Shown here in pieces: positions 45,122 to 57,454 of a stretch of DNA of 64,000 nucleotides. Source of the stretch: Lepisosteus oculatus (lineage: Eukaryota > Chordata > Actinopteri > Semionotiformes > Lepisosteidae); NCBI RefSeq assembly GCF_040954835.1, contig NW_027168309.1, forward strand, positions 372,001 to 436,000. The letters are read 5' to 3'. The notes beneath the pieces were generated by a model. It saw nothing but the letters and a program-made list of their open reading frames with translations, ran no database searches and was not told where the DNA came from. The position numbers and the translations under genes were made by a program. Each line of letters begins with the position of its first letter. The first letter of the stretch is position 1.

Positions 45122-46990
45122 AGGGAGCGCCGCCGCCGCCGGCTTGCAATCATTTAACACGGAGGGCGAGGCGGCGGCGGTAACCTTTTTCAATGTCGCT
45201 CTCCGCTTCCCCCCAAAAAAAGCCAAATGACATGCTAGCACTCGGACACCCTTCAGAAGACTGAAGGGTGGCTTAAAGCTGGAAGGATTAGGTCTCCCCG
45301 TTCCGACGCGACAATCGAACTTCCTTAGGCAGAGAGAAAGCAACATCGAGGAGCGTCAACAAGACTTTAGAAGCTGCGACACACGCCACTTTCAGTTGCA
45401 GACACAGCAGTTTTAAAGGCAGGAATCGCCTTTGCGAACGCCATGAGAAACAGAACGCAAGCTCAGGTCCTGCGGTTTAACAAACAGCCTCGGCTTTCAA
45501 GCGACATTTCTTTTCTGGAGCGAATTCACTTTCAACTTCAAGAAATTCACACAACTTGCGAAATACGAAATACAAATCTGGCTCATCGCTGCACAAGAAA
45601 TACCGCCGGCTGGCAAGAAAATGACAACGGTGTTTTTCCTTAACGAAAAACTTCCCATGGAGAAAAACAACGGCTGTGCGTCTCTGTCGGCTTGATTCAG
45701 TTTAATGCAAGTATTCATTCTCCTCCTGGAAAATACAGCTTGCGAAAGATGAAATACAATTCTTGGCTTTTCTGGGTGAGTGCAGAAGAAATCCTGCCGG
45801 CTGGCAGAAGAATTCCAGCCTTTTTTACTCTTTAACCACAAACTTGCGAATGATACAAAGAGAGCGGGGTGCGTTTCTGTGCAGCTGTTAACTGAACAGC
45901 TGCTGCTTCAAGCCCACCCAGGGCTCATTCCGATTTCAACATCATGCCCCCTGAAGGTAGACTGGATTTCTTTGCGAAGCATTCACCTTTTGGACGTTTC
46001 AGGAAAGGTGCGTGTCGATGCCAGACTTGAAAAGCTTTCCATACAAAGAAACAACATAGTGCTTTTGATTGATGGGAAACGGCAAGAGCGGTTTGAGCAG
46101 CTCCGGCCTCTCAACCGCTTTACAATGTGATCGGCACCTCGGTAGCCAGTTTAGAAGGCTGAAAAGGATGCTGGAAGCACAGCGACGTTCTAAAACCAGC
46201 GCTTGAAAAGCATCTGCATACATAAAATGTCCATTTCCCCAAAGCTGAATCTGCATCTTCAGAAGATTGTCAGCTATACGTTTTCGTTCTTTGTTTCCTT
46301 TTTTTACGACAAGCTTTCGAGAAATGAACTGTCTATTGTGATGAAGGCTGCGTTAGAAATTGTGCATCTAGCTTAGTTCAATGAAATCGGGAGGTGCACC
46401 TGTCTCAAGCGGATGGCTCTTTGCAGGCACACTACGGAAACCTGCGGGCGCAAGTTGGGAGAAGTGACTCTTGCAGAGTGTTGAGCTTCGAGAAGAGGGC
46501 TCCGCTCAGGAAGATATTTCCACATGTTGAAGAGTCGCTTTTCGCCCTTTCTTTCCCACATTTTTCCAGTGCGGTTATTGATCGCGTTCAAAATGTTTTC
46601 CCAACGTACGTGTTACCTGCAAAATCACAGTGAAACTGTTATGCCGAAAAGATTCCTAATAGTTATTGTATTAGAATAGCTCTCCAATTTCTTAGCCTTC
46701 GTACACGCAATGTTTAAGGAAACGCTAGAGTAAATGAAACTGTAAATAGACAGGAGCTCTTCTTAGTTTTCATACAAGTTATGATGGCTGCAGCTCCTAT
46801 CTGCGTCCGGGTGACCGGAGCCAAGGGATTATCTGCGGAACCTTTGATTTATCTCTCGGGCAAGGAGCTAGATACGCCCTTTTCATCTCGGTTTGATCAC
46901 ACCTGTGCATTAAAACACAGTGCTCGGTACCATCGAGGTGTAAGAGGTTCAAGGATGAGCGGGAAACTTTGTTAATAAGGAGACGGGCAC

Positions 46991-47063
46991 CGCCCAACGT
47001 GGGGCTCGAACCCACGACCCTGAGATTAAGAGTCTCATGCTCTACCGACTGAGCTAGCCGGGC
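46991..47063 (-). tRNA. tRNA-Lys-CTT: tRNA-Lys(CTT), unit 12
   Basis: Intact. Confidence 0.96.
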
Positions 47064-47884
47064 GCCGGTGGAGCTGGTGGTTAACTTGTCCCTGTTGACG
47101 GCAATTTGACAAGGTATACTTCCTGGCTTTTCATCATGTGCTGACCGGATTCGAGAGTAGCACACCCTGTTCTTTGTTGATTACTGTACCTCCAGCAGCG
47201 CAAATGTCAGTAATCATTGAAATGTACGACCTACAATCTCCTCAGCATGCCCGCGTGGACTCCTCAGTGATCATCCTTCTACGTTCTGCTGTAGTTTTCA
47301 TGCAAGTGAAAACCGTGCTCCAAATAACAGCGGCACAGTTGTATCCTGCGGTAAGCATTCTTCTAATTCCATCGTTTTGCTCCAGGTAAAAGGTAGCGCA
47401 TCATAGTGTTGATATTCCAAGGTTTCAGAGTCCGTATTGGATGGCTTGGATGCAGACATCGCTCAGAGCTCCCAGTATGATTTTCCCGAGTTCAGTTTTG
47501 CAGTGTTTTAGTGCTTTACTACTTCCAGTGGGCCTTTGAATGCTCTGCTAAGTAGAGACGTGACATAATTACTAATGCGACCGAGTGTGCTGGCTGTTCC
47601 TGGTTCGTAATGATTAACGCGAGAAATCAATATAAACATAACTGCTTCGATTTCGAGGTTCAGTTGAAGCTTTCAAAGAAACTATCAAAGACCTCAGAAC
47701 AACCGAAGACACATTTGGTCATCTCCGTATTGGTGAAGATTAAAGAGTCCCGCAAGTGTCAAGCTTGCACAAACACACACGAGAGAGAAACTCAGGACAG
47801 AATTTAAAGAAAGGGAGATGCAGACTATTTGAAGGCACTTTGCTAACCCAATGGCATGCTTATGAATCGTGCATAGGACACATG

Positions 47885-47956
47885 TAGCAGAGGATGGTTT
47901 CGATCCATCGACCTCTGGGTTATGGGCCCAGCACGCTTCCGCTGCGCCACTCTGCT
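47885..47956 (-). tRNA. tRNA-iMet-CAT: Initiator tRNA-Met(CAT), unit 12
   Basis: Intact. Confidence 0.97.
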
Positions 47957-48235
47957 GACGGCCTCTCTGCGTGTGGCGCACAACTGCTCTTTTTATTTCC
48001 TACATAAGTGATGAAAGAGTTGAAAGTTTCAACGACAAACGCAGACGTCACTTTGAGCGCTTGGTGTTGTAGCACAAATCATCACATGCTGCTCTACACT
48101 GGATTATAAAAGCCGACACATTTTCCAAACATTTTAATGCTGGAGTCACACTGTAGTATTAATAACAGTGCGATACTCGAGGAGCGTAGTGGGATCGCGG
48201 TGGCTCATCAGACTGCCCCGGGACAGGGGGCCCGC

Positions 48236-48318
48236 GTCAGGATGGCCGAGCGGTCTAAGGCGCTGCGTTCAGGTCGCAGTCTCCCCTGGAGGCGTGGGTT
48301 CGAATCCCACTCCTGACA
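48236..48318 (+). tRNA. tRNA-Leu-CAG: tRNA-Leu(CAG), unit 12
   Basis: Identical to unit 1. Confidence 0.97.
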
Positions 48319-48669
48319 AAAAGCTTGCTCAGTGCCGTCTCCAGTCGGGTGCAAATGGGTGAAGCAGCCTGCCGCGGGGAACGTGCGCCGATAGGCGTAG
48401 GTGTATCCCCTGCCTCTTCCGATTTAGCTCGTGCTCCATAGGATGGAAGCGGATGCTCTGGCTTTTTGACTCGAATATAACCTGATCACAACAGAAGGCC
48501 GTGCAGCCCAGTGCTGGTTTAAGAATGCCTCGTGTCTTCAGGCCCCTATTCCTTCAGGTTACCCCTTTGGAATAGTCGTCCGAAAAAGACGGGAAAGGAA
48601 AAGCATGTAAGCTCCCACACACTGCGTTAGCATTAGCGGTTGGAATCTGATGGGAGAAAAGCAACCTGG

Positions 48670-48741
48670 CTCGCCGTCAAGCAATCCATCCCTGGTCTCC
48701 CACGTGACAGGCGGGGATACGCACCACTATACTAACGTGGA
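48670..48741 (-). pseudogene. Decayed tRNA-Asp(GTC) with T4A, unit 12
   Basis: Broken T arm plus A4. Confidence 0.82.
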
Positions 48742-49150
48742 GCGCTTGCTTGGCGCTTGAAGACACTTCCTCTTGCGGCTACTACTGTTTCCGGTTTCGT
48801 CTTTTCTTTTCATTCCTCCCAGAGGAGCGCATGAAAACGTTTCCATCTGCGCCATCCTCACCCCTCCAATGCTATGGTCCCTGCTCCTCCTGGTGCACTG
48901 CAAACACTCATTCAGCCGGTTCTTTCAGTTTGAATACTTAGGTCTTCAAAGGCTGGAAGTAGGGCGCAAGACATGCCAATGCCAAAAGCGTGGCAGTGTG
49001 CTTCCAGCTGTGAAATGTCACTGGTGGATGTTGAAGACATTACTTCCAAGGCAGCAGGTCCAAGCGATTTAGCGTTTGTACAAGAAGCAGGAAGAGAGAA
49101 ACGGCACTCCGCCTTTTTCTGGGCAGGCCGAAGCGACAGGAGAAGGGCGC

Positions 49151-49232
49151 CGTAGTCGGCAGGATTCGAGCCGACGCGGGGAGACCCCAATGGCTTTCTA
49201 GCCCATCGCCTTAACCGCTCGGCCACGACTAC
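49151..49232 (-). tRNA. tRNA-Ser-AGA: tRNA-Ser(AGA), better-paired form, unit 12
   Basis: As unit 4. Confidence 0.77.
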
Positions 49233-51101
49233 AGGGAGCGCCGCCGCCGCCGGCTTGCAATCATTTAACACGGAGGGCGAGGCGGCGGCGGTAACCTTTT
49301 TCAATGTCGCTCTCCGCTTCCCCCCAAAAAAAGCCAAATGACATGCTAGCACTCGGACACCCTTCAGAAGACTGAAGGGTGGCTTAAAGCTGGAAGGATT
49401 AGGTCTCCCCGTTCCGACGCGACAATCGAACTTCCTTAGGCAGAGAGAAAGCAACATCGAGGAGCGTCAACAAGACTTTAGAAGCTGCGACACACGCCAC
49501 TTTCAGTTGCAGACACAGCAGTTTTAAAGGCAGGAATCGCCTTTGCGAACGCCATGAGAAACAGAACGCAAGCTCAGGTCCTGCGGTTTAACAAACAGCC
49601 TCGGCTTTCAAGCGACATTTCTTTTCTGGAGCGAATTCACTTTCAACTTCAAGAAATTCACACAACTTGCGAAATACGAAATACAAATCTGGCTCATCGC
49701 TGCACAAGAAATACCGCCGGCTGGCAAGAAAATGACAACGGTGTTTTTCCTTAACGAAAAACTTCCCATGGAGAAAAACAACGGCTGTGCGTCTCTGTCG
49801 GCTTGATTCAGTTTAATGCAAGTATTCATTCTCCTCCTGGAAAATACAGCTTGCGAAAGATGAAATACAATTCTTGGCTTTTCTGGGTGAGTGCAGAAGA
49901 AATCCTGCCGGCTGGCAGAAGAATTCCAGCCTTTTTTACTCTTTAACCACAAACTTGCGAATGATACAAAGAGAGCGGGGTGCGTTTCTGTGCAGCTGTT
50001 AACTGAACAGCTGCTGCTTCAAGCCCACCCAGGGCTCATTCCGATTTCAACATCATGCCCCCTGAAGGTAGACTGGATTTCTTTGCGAAGCATTCACCTT
50101 TTGGACGTTTCAGGAAAGGTGCGTGTCGATGCCAGACTTGAAAAGCTTTCCATACAAAGAAACAACATAGTGCTTTTGATTGATGGGAAACGGCAAGAGC
50201 GGTTTGAGCAGCTCCGGCCTCTCAACCGCTTTACAATGTGATCGGCACCTCGGTAGCCAGTTTAGAAGGCTGAAAAGGATGCTGGAAGCACAGCGACGTT
50301 CTAAAACCAGCGCTTGAAAAGCATCTGCATACATAAAATGTCCATTTCCCCAAAGCTGAATCTGCATCTTCAGAAGATTGTCAGCTATACGTTTTCGTTC
50401 TTTGTTTCCTTTTTTTACGACAAGCTTTCGAGAAATGAACTGTCTATTGTGATGAAGGCTGCGTTAGAAATTGTGCATCTAGCTTAGTTCAATGAAATCG
50501 GGAGGTGCACCTGTCTCAAGCGGATGGCTCTTTGCAGGCACACTACGGAAACCTGCGGGCGCAAGTTGGGAGAAGTGACTCTTGCAGAGTGTTGAGCTTC
50601 GAGAAGAGGGCTCCGCTCAGGAAGATATTTCCACATGTTGAAGAGTCGCTTTTCGCCCTTTCTTTCCCACATTTTTCCAGTGCGGTTATTGATCGCGTTC
50701 AAAATGTTTTCCCAACGTACGTGTTACCTGCAAAATCACAGTGAAACTGTTATGCCGAAAAGATTCCTAATAGTTATTGTATTAGAATAGCTCTCCAATT
50801 TCTTAGCCTTCGTACACGCAATGTTTAAGGAAACGCTAGAGTAAATGAAACTGTAAATAGACAGGAGCTCTTCTTAGTTTTCATACAAGTTATGATGGCT
50901 GCAGCTCCTATCTGCGTCCGGGTGACCGGAGCCAAGGGATTATCTGCGGAACCTTTGATTTATCTCTCGGGCAAGGAGCTAGATACGCCCTTTTCATCTC
51001 GGTTTGATCACACCTGTGCATTAAAACGCAGTGCTCGGTACCATCGAGGTGTAAGAGGTTCAAGGATGAGCGGGAAACTTTGTTAATAAGGAGACGGGCA
51101 C

Positions 51102-51174
51102 CGCCCAACGTGGGGCTCGAACCCACGACCCTGAGATTAAGAGTCTCATGCTCTACCGACTGAGCTAGCCGGGC
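51102..51174 (-). tRNA. tRNA-Lys-CTT: tRNA-Lys(CTT), unit 13
   Basis: Intact. Confidence 0.96.
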
Positions 51175-51995
51175 GCCGGTGGAGCTGGTGGTTAACTTGT
51201 CCCTGTTGACGGCAATTTGACAAGGTATACTTCCTGGCTTTTCATCATGTGCTGACCGGATTCGAGAGTAGCACACCCTGTTCTTTGTTGATTACTGTAC
51301 CTCCAGCAGCGCAAATGTCAGTAATCATTGAAATGTACGACCTACAATCTCCTCAGCATGCCCGCGTGGACTCCTCAGTGATCATCCTTCTACGTTCTGC
51401 TGTAGTTTTCATGCAAGTGAAAACCGTGCTCCAAATAACAGCGGCACAGTTGTATCCTGCGGTAAGCATTCTTCTAATTCCATCGTTTTGCTCCAGGTAA
51501 AAGGTAGCGCATCATAGTGTTGATATTCCAAGGTTTCAGAGTCCGTATTGGATGGCTTGGATGCAGACATCGCTCAGAGCTCCCAGTATGATTTTCCCGA
51601 GTTCAGTTTTGCAGTGTTTTAGTGCTTTACTACTTCCAGTGGGCCTTTGAATGCTCTGCTAAGTAGAGACGTGACATAATTACTAATGCGACCGAGTGTG
51701 CTGGCTGTTCCTGGTTCGTAATGATTAACGCGAGAAATCAATATAAACATAACTGCTTCGATTTCGAGGTTCAGTTGAAGCTTTCAAAGAAACTATCAAA
51801 GACCTCAGAACAACCGAAGACACATTTGGTCATCTCCGTATTGGTGAAGATTAAAGAGTCCCGCAAGTGTCAAGCTTGCACAAACACACACGAGAGAGAA
51901 ACTCAGGACAGAATTTAAAGAAAGGGAGATGCAGACTATTTGAAGGCACTTTGCTAACCCAATGGCATGCTTATGAATCGTGCATAGGACACATG

Positions 51996-52067
51996 TAGCA
52001 GAGGATGGTTTCGATCCATCGACCTCTGGGTTATGGGCCCAGCACGCTTCCGCTGCGCCACTCTGCT
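51996..52067 (-). tRNA. tRNA-iMet-CAT: Initiator tRNA-Met(CAT), unit 13
   Basis: Intact. Confidence 0.97.
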
Positions 52068-52346
52068 GACGGCCTCTCTGCGTGTGGCGCACAACTGCTC
52101 TTTTTATTTCCTACATAAGTGATGAAAGAGTTGAAAGTTTCAACGACAAACGCAGACGTCACTTTGAGCGCTTGGTGTTGTAGCACAAATCATCACATGC
52201 TGCTCTACACTGGATTATAAAAGCCGACACATTTTCCAAACATTTTAATGCTGGAGTCACACTGTAGTATTAATAACAGTGCGATACTCGAGGAGCGTAG
52301 TGGGATCGCGGTGGCTCATCAGACTGCCCCGGGACAGGGGGCCCGC

Positions 52347-52429
52347 GTCAGGATGGCCGAGCGGTCTAAGGCGCTGCGTTCAGGTCGCAGTCTCCCCTGG
52401 AGGCGTGGGTTCGAATCCCACTCCTGACA
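52347..52429 (+). tRNA. tRNA-Leu-CAG: tRNA-Leu(CAG), unit 13
   Basis: Identical to unit 1. Confidence 0.97.
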
Positions 52430-52780
52430 AAAAGCTTGCTCAGTGCCGTCTCCAGTCGGGTGCAAATGGGTGAAGCAGCCTGCCGCGGGGAACGTGCGCC
52501 GATAGGCGTAGGTGTATCCCCTGCCTCTTCCGATTTAGCTCGTGCTCCATAGGATGGAAGCGGATGCTCTGGCTTTTTGACTCGAATATAACCTGATCAC
52601 AACAGAAGGCCGTGCAGCCCAGTGCTGGTTTAAGAATGCCTCGTGTCTTCAGGCCCCTATTCCTTCAGGTTACCCCTTTGGAATAGTCGTCCGAAAAAGA
52701 CGGGAAAGGAAAAGCATGTAAGCTCCCACACACTGCGTTAGCATTAGCGGTTGGAATCTGATGGGAGAAAAGCAACCTGG

Positions 52781-52852
52781 CTCGCCGTCAAGCAATCCAT
52801 CCCTGGTCTCCCACGTGACAGGCGGGGATACGCACCACTATACTAACGTGGA
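52781..52852 (-). pseudogene. Decayed tRNA-Asp(GTC) with T4A, unit 13
   Basis: Broken T arm plus A4. Confidence 0.82.
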
Positions 52853-53261
52853 GCGCTTGCTTGGCGCTTGAAGACACTTCCTCTTGCGGCTACTACTGTT
52901 TCCGGTTTCGTCTTTTCTTTTCATTCCTCCCAGAGGAGCGCATGAAAACGTTTCCATCTGCGCCATCCTCACCCCTCCAATGCTATGGTCCCTGCTCCTC
53001 CTGGTGCACTGCAAACACTCATTCAGCCGGTTCTTTCAGTTTGAATACTTAGGTCTTCAAAGGCTGGAAGTAGGGCGCAAGACATGCCAATGCCAAAAGC
53101 GTGGCAGTGTGCTTCCAGCTGTGAAATGTCACTGGTGGATGTTGAAGACATTACTTCCAAGGCAGCAGGTCCAAGCGATTTAGCGTTTGTACAAGAAGCA
53201 GGAAGAGAGAAACGGCACTCCGCCTTTTTCTGGGCAGGCCGAAGCGACAGGAGAAGGGCGC

Positions 53262-53343
53262 CGTAGTCGGCAGGATTCGAGCCGACGCGGGGAGACCCCA
53301 ATGGCTTTCTAGCCCATCGCCTTAACCGCTCGGCCACGACTAC
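53262..53343 (-). tRNA. tRNA-Ser-AGA: tRNA-Ser(AGA), better-paired form, unit 13
   Basis: As unit 4. Confidence 0.77.
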
Positions 53344-55212
53344 AGGGAGCGCCGCCGCCGCCGGCTTGCAATCATTTAACACGGAGGGCGAGGCGGCGGC
53401 GGTAACCTTTTTCAATGTCGCTCTCCGCTTCCCCCCAAAAAAAGCCAAATGACATGCTAGCACTCGGACACCCTTCAGAAGACTGAAGGGTGGCTTAAAG
53501 CTGGAAGGATTAGGTCTCCCCGTTCCGACGCGACAATCGAACTTCCTTAGGCAGAGAGAAAGCAACATCGAGGAGCGTCAACAAGACTTTAGAAGCTGCG
53601 ACACACGCCACTTTCAGTTGCAGACACAGCAGTTTTAAAGGCAGGAATCGCCTTTGCGAACGCCATGAGAAACAGAACGCAAGCTCAGGTCCTGCGGTTT
53701 AACAAACAGCCTCGGCTTTCAAGCGACATTTCTTTTCTGGAGCGAATTCACTTTCAACTTCAAGAAATTCACACAACTTGCGAAATACGAAATACAAATC
53801 TGGCTCATCGCTGCACAAGAAATACCGCCGGCTGGCAAGAAAATGACAACGGTGTTTTTCCTTAACGAAAAACTTCCCATGGAGAAAAACAACGGCTGTG
53901 CGTCTCTGTCGGCTTGATTCAGTTTAATGCAAGTATTCATTCTCCTCCTGGAAAATACAGCTTGCGAAAGATGAAATACAATTCTTGGCTTTTCTGGGTG
54001 AGTGCAGAAGAAATCCTGCCGGCTGGCAGAAGAATTCCAGCCTTTTTTACTCTTTAACCACAAACTTGCGAATGATACAAAGAGAGCGGGGTGCGTTTCT
54101 GTGCAGCTGTTAACTGAACAGCTGCTGCTTCAAGCCCACCCAGGGCTCATTCCGATTTCAACATCATGCCCCCTGAAGGTAGACTGGATTTCTTTGCGAA
54201 GCATTCACCTTTTGGACGTTTCAGGAAAGGTGCGTGTCGATGCCAGACTTGAAAAGCTTTCCATACAAAGAAACAACATAGTGCTTTTGATTGATGGGAA
54301 ACGGCAAGAGCGGTTTGAGCAGCTCCGGCCTCTCAACCGCTTTACAATGTGATCGGCACCTCGGTAGCCAGTTTAGAAGGCTGAAAAGGATGCTGGAAGC
54401 ACAGCGACGTTCTAAAACCAGCGCTTGAAAAGCATCTGCATACATAAAATGTCCATTTCCCCAAAGCTGAATCTGCATCTTCAGAAGATTGTCAGCTATA
54501 CGTTTTCGTTCTTTGTTTCCTTTTTTTACGACAAGCTTTCGAGAAATGAACTGTCTATTGTGATGAAGGCTGCGTTAGAAATTGTGCATCTAGCTTAGTT
54601 CAATGAAATCGGGAGGTGCACCTGTCTCAAGCGGATGGCTCTTTGCAGGCACACTACGGAAACCTGCGGGCGCAAGTTGGGAGAAGTGACTCTTGCAGAG
54701 TGTTGAGCTTCGAGAAGAGGGCTCCGCTCAGGAAGATATTTCCACATGTTGAAGAGTCGCTTTTCGCCCTTTCTTTCCCACATTTTTCCAGTGCGGTTAT
54801 TGATCGCGTTCAAAATGTTTTCCCAACGTACGTGTTACCTGCAAAATCACAGTGAAACTGTTATGCCGAAAAGATTCCTAATAGTTATTGTATTAGAATA
54901 GCTCTCCAATTTCTTAGCCTTCGTACACGCAATGTTTAAGGAAACGCTAGAGTAAATGAAACTGTAAATAGACAGGAGCTCTTCTTAGTTTTCATACAAG
55001 TTATGATGGCTGCAGCTCCTATCTGCGTCCGGGTGACCGGAGCCAAGGGATTATCTGCGGAACCTTTGATTTATCTCTCGGGCAAGGAGCTAGATACGCC
55101 CTTTTCATCTCGGTTTGATCACACCTGTGCATTAAAACGCAGTGCTCGGTACCATCGAGGTGTAAGAGGTTCAAGGATGAGCGGGAAACTTTGTTAATAA
55201 GGAGACGGGCAC

Positions 55213-55285
55213 CGCCCAACGTGGGGCTCGAACCCACGACCCTGAGATTAAGAGTCTCATGCTCTACCGACTGAGCTAGCCGGGC
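55213..55285 (-). tRNA. tRNA-Lys-CTT: tRNA-Lys(CTT), unit 14
   Basis: Intact. Confidence 0.96.
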
Positions 55286-56106
55286 GCCGGTGGAGCTGGT
55301 GGTTAACTTGTCCCTGTTGACGGCAATTTGACAAGGTATACTTCCTGGCTTTTCATCATGTGCTGACCGGATTCGAGAGTAGCACACCCTGTTCTTTGTT
55401 GATTACTGTACCTCCAGCAGCGCAAATGTCAGTAATCATTGAAATGTACGACCTACAATCTCCTCAGCATGCCCGCGTGGACTCCTCAGTGATCATCCTT
55501 CTACGTTCTGCTGTAGTTTTCATGCAAGTGAAAACCGTGCTCCAAATAACAGCGGCACAGTTGTATCCTGCGGTAAGCATTCTTCTAATTCCATCGTTTT
55601 GCTCCAGGTAAAAGGTAGCGCATCATAGTGTTGATATTCCAAGGTTTCAGAGTCCGTATTGGATGGCTTGGATGCAGACATCGCTCAGAGCTCCCAGTAT
55701 GATTTTCCCGAGTTCAGTTTTGCAGTGTTTTAGTGCTTTACTACTTCCAGTGGGCCTTTGAATGCTCTGCTAAGTAGAGACGTGACATAATTACTAATGC
55801 GACCGAGTGTGCTGGCTGTTCCTGGTTCGTAATGATTAACGCGAGAAATCAATATAAACATAACTGCTTCGATTTCGAGGTTCAGTTGAAGCTTTCAAAG
55901 AAACTATCAAAGACCTCAGAACAACCGAAGACACATTTGGTCATCTCCGTATTGGTGAAGATTAAAGAGTCCCGCAAGTGTCAAGCTTGCACAAACACAC
56001 ACGAGAGAGAAACTCAGGACAGAATTTAAAGAAAGGGAGATGCAGACTATTTGAAGGCACTTTGCTAACCCAATGGCATGCTTATGAATCGTGCATAGGA
56101 CACATG

Positions 56107-56178
56107 TAGCAGAGGATGGTTTCGATCCATCGACCTCTGGGTTATGGGCCCAGCACGCTTCCGCTGCGCCACTCTGCT
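56107..56178 (-). tRNA. tRNA-iMet-CAT: Initiator tRNA-Met(CAT), unit 14
   Basis: Intact. Confidence 0.97.
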
Positions 56179-56457
56179 GACGGCCTCTCTGCGTGTGGCG
56201 CACAACTGCTCTTTTTATTTCCTACATAAGTGATGAAAGAGTTGAAAGTTTCAACGACAAACGCAGACGTCACTTTGAGCGCTTGGTGTTGTAGCACAAA
56301 TCATCACATGCTGCTCTACACTGGATTATAAAAGCCGACACATTTTCCAAACATTTTAATGCTGGAGTCACACTGTAGTATTAATAACAGTGCGATACTC
56401 GAGGAGCGTAGTGGGATCGCGGTGGCTCATCAGACTGCCCCGGGACAGGGGGCCCGC

Positions 56458-56540
56458 GTCAGGATGGCCGAGCGGTCTAAGGCGCTGCGTTCAGGTCGCA
56501 GTCTCCCCTGGAGGCGTGGGTTCGAATCCCACTCCTGACA
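56458..56540 (+). tRNA. tRNA-Leu-CAG: tRNA-Leu(CAG), unit 14
   Basis: Identical to unit 1. Confidence 0.97.
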
Positions 56541-56891
56541 AAAAGCTTGCTCAGTGCCGTCTCCAGTCGGGTGCAAATGGGTGAAGCAGCCTGCCGCGGG
56601 GAACGTGCGCCGATAGGCGTAGGTGTATCCCCTGCCTCTTCCGATTTAGCTCGTGCTCCATAGGATGGAAGCGGATGCTCTGGCTTTTTGACTCGAATAT
56701 AACCTGATCACAACAGAAGGCCGTGCAGCCCAGTGCTGGTTTAAGAATGCCTCGTGTCTTCAGGCCCCTATTCCTTCAGGTTACCCCTTTGGAATAGTCG
56801 TCCGAAAAAGACGGGAAAGGAAAAGCATGTAAGCTCCCACACACTGCGTTAGCATTAGCGGTTGGAATCTGATGGGAGAAAAGCAACCTGG

Positions 56892-56963
56892 CTCGCCGTC
56901 AAGCAATCCATCCCTGGTCTCCCACGTGACAGGCGGGGATACGCACCACTATACTAACGTGGA
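56892..56963 (-). pseudogene. Decayed tRNA-Asp(GTC) with T4A, unit 14
   Basis: Broken T arm plus A4. Confidence 0.82.
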
Positions 56964-57372
56964 GCGCTTGCTTGGCGCTTGAAGACACTTCCTCTTGCGG
57001 CTACTACTGTTTCCGGTTTCGTCTTTTCTTTTCATTCCTCCCAGAGGAGCGCATGAAAACGTTTCCATCTGCGCCATCCTCACCCCTCCAATGCTATGGT
57101 CCCTGCTCCTCCTGGTGCACTGCAAACACTCATTCAGCCGGTTCTTTCAGTTTGAATACTTAGGTCTTCAAAGGCTGGAAGTAGGGCGCAAGACATGCCA
57201 ATGCCAAAAGCGTGGCAGTGTGCTTCCAGCTGTGAAATGTCACTGGTGGATGTTGAAGACATTACTTCCAAGGCAGCAGGTCCAAGCGATTTAGCGTTTG
57301 TACAAGAAGCAGGAAGAGAGAAACGGCACTCCGCCTTTTTCTGGGCAGGCCGAAGCGACAGGAGAAGGGCGC

Positions 57373-57454
57373 CGTAGTCGGCAGGATTCGAGCCGACGCG
57401 GGGAGACCCCAATGGCTTTCTAGCCCATCGCCTTAACCGCTCGGCCACGACTAC
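57373..57454 (-). tRNA. tRNA-Ser-AGA: tRNA-Ser(AGA), better-paired form, unit 14
   Basis: As unit 4. Confidence 0.77.

Larger units (their letters stand above)
41111..45221. repeat. Array unit 11
   Basis: Left part matches unit 9 (T at 41286, A at 41649). Right part has the T and A4 variants shared by units 10-15. Confidence 0.97.
45222..49332. repeat. Array unit 12
   Basis: Start of a very uniform block (units 12-14 and 16). Private change near 46916 (aaaacacag for aaaacgcag), next to the distant Lys T4 run. Confidence 0.97.
49333..53443. repeat. Array unit 13
   Basis: Nearly identical to units 12 and 14; I noticed no private change. Confidence 0.97.
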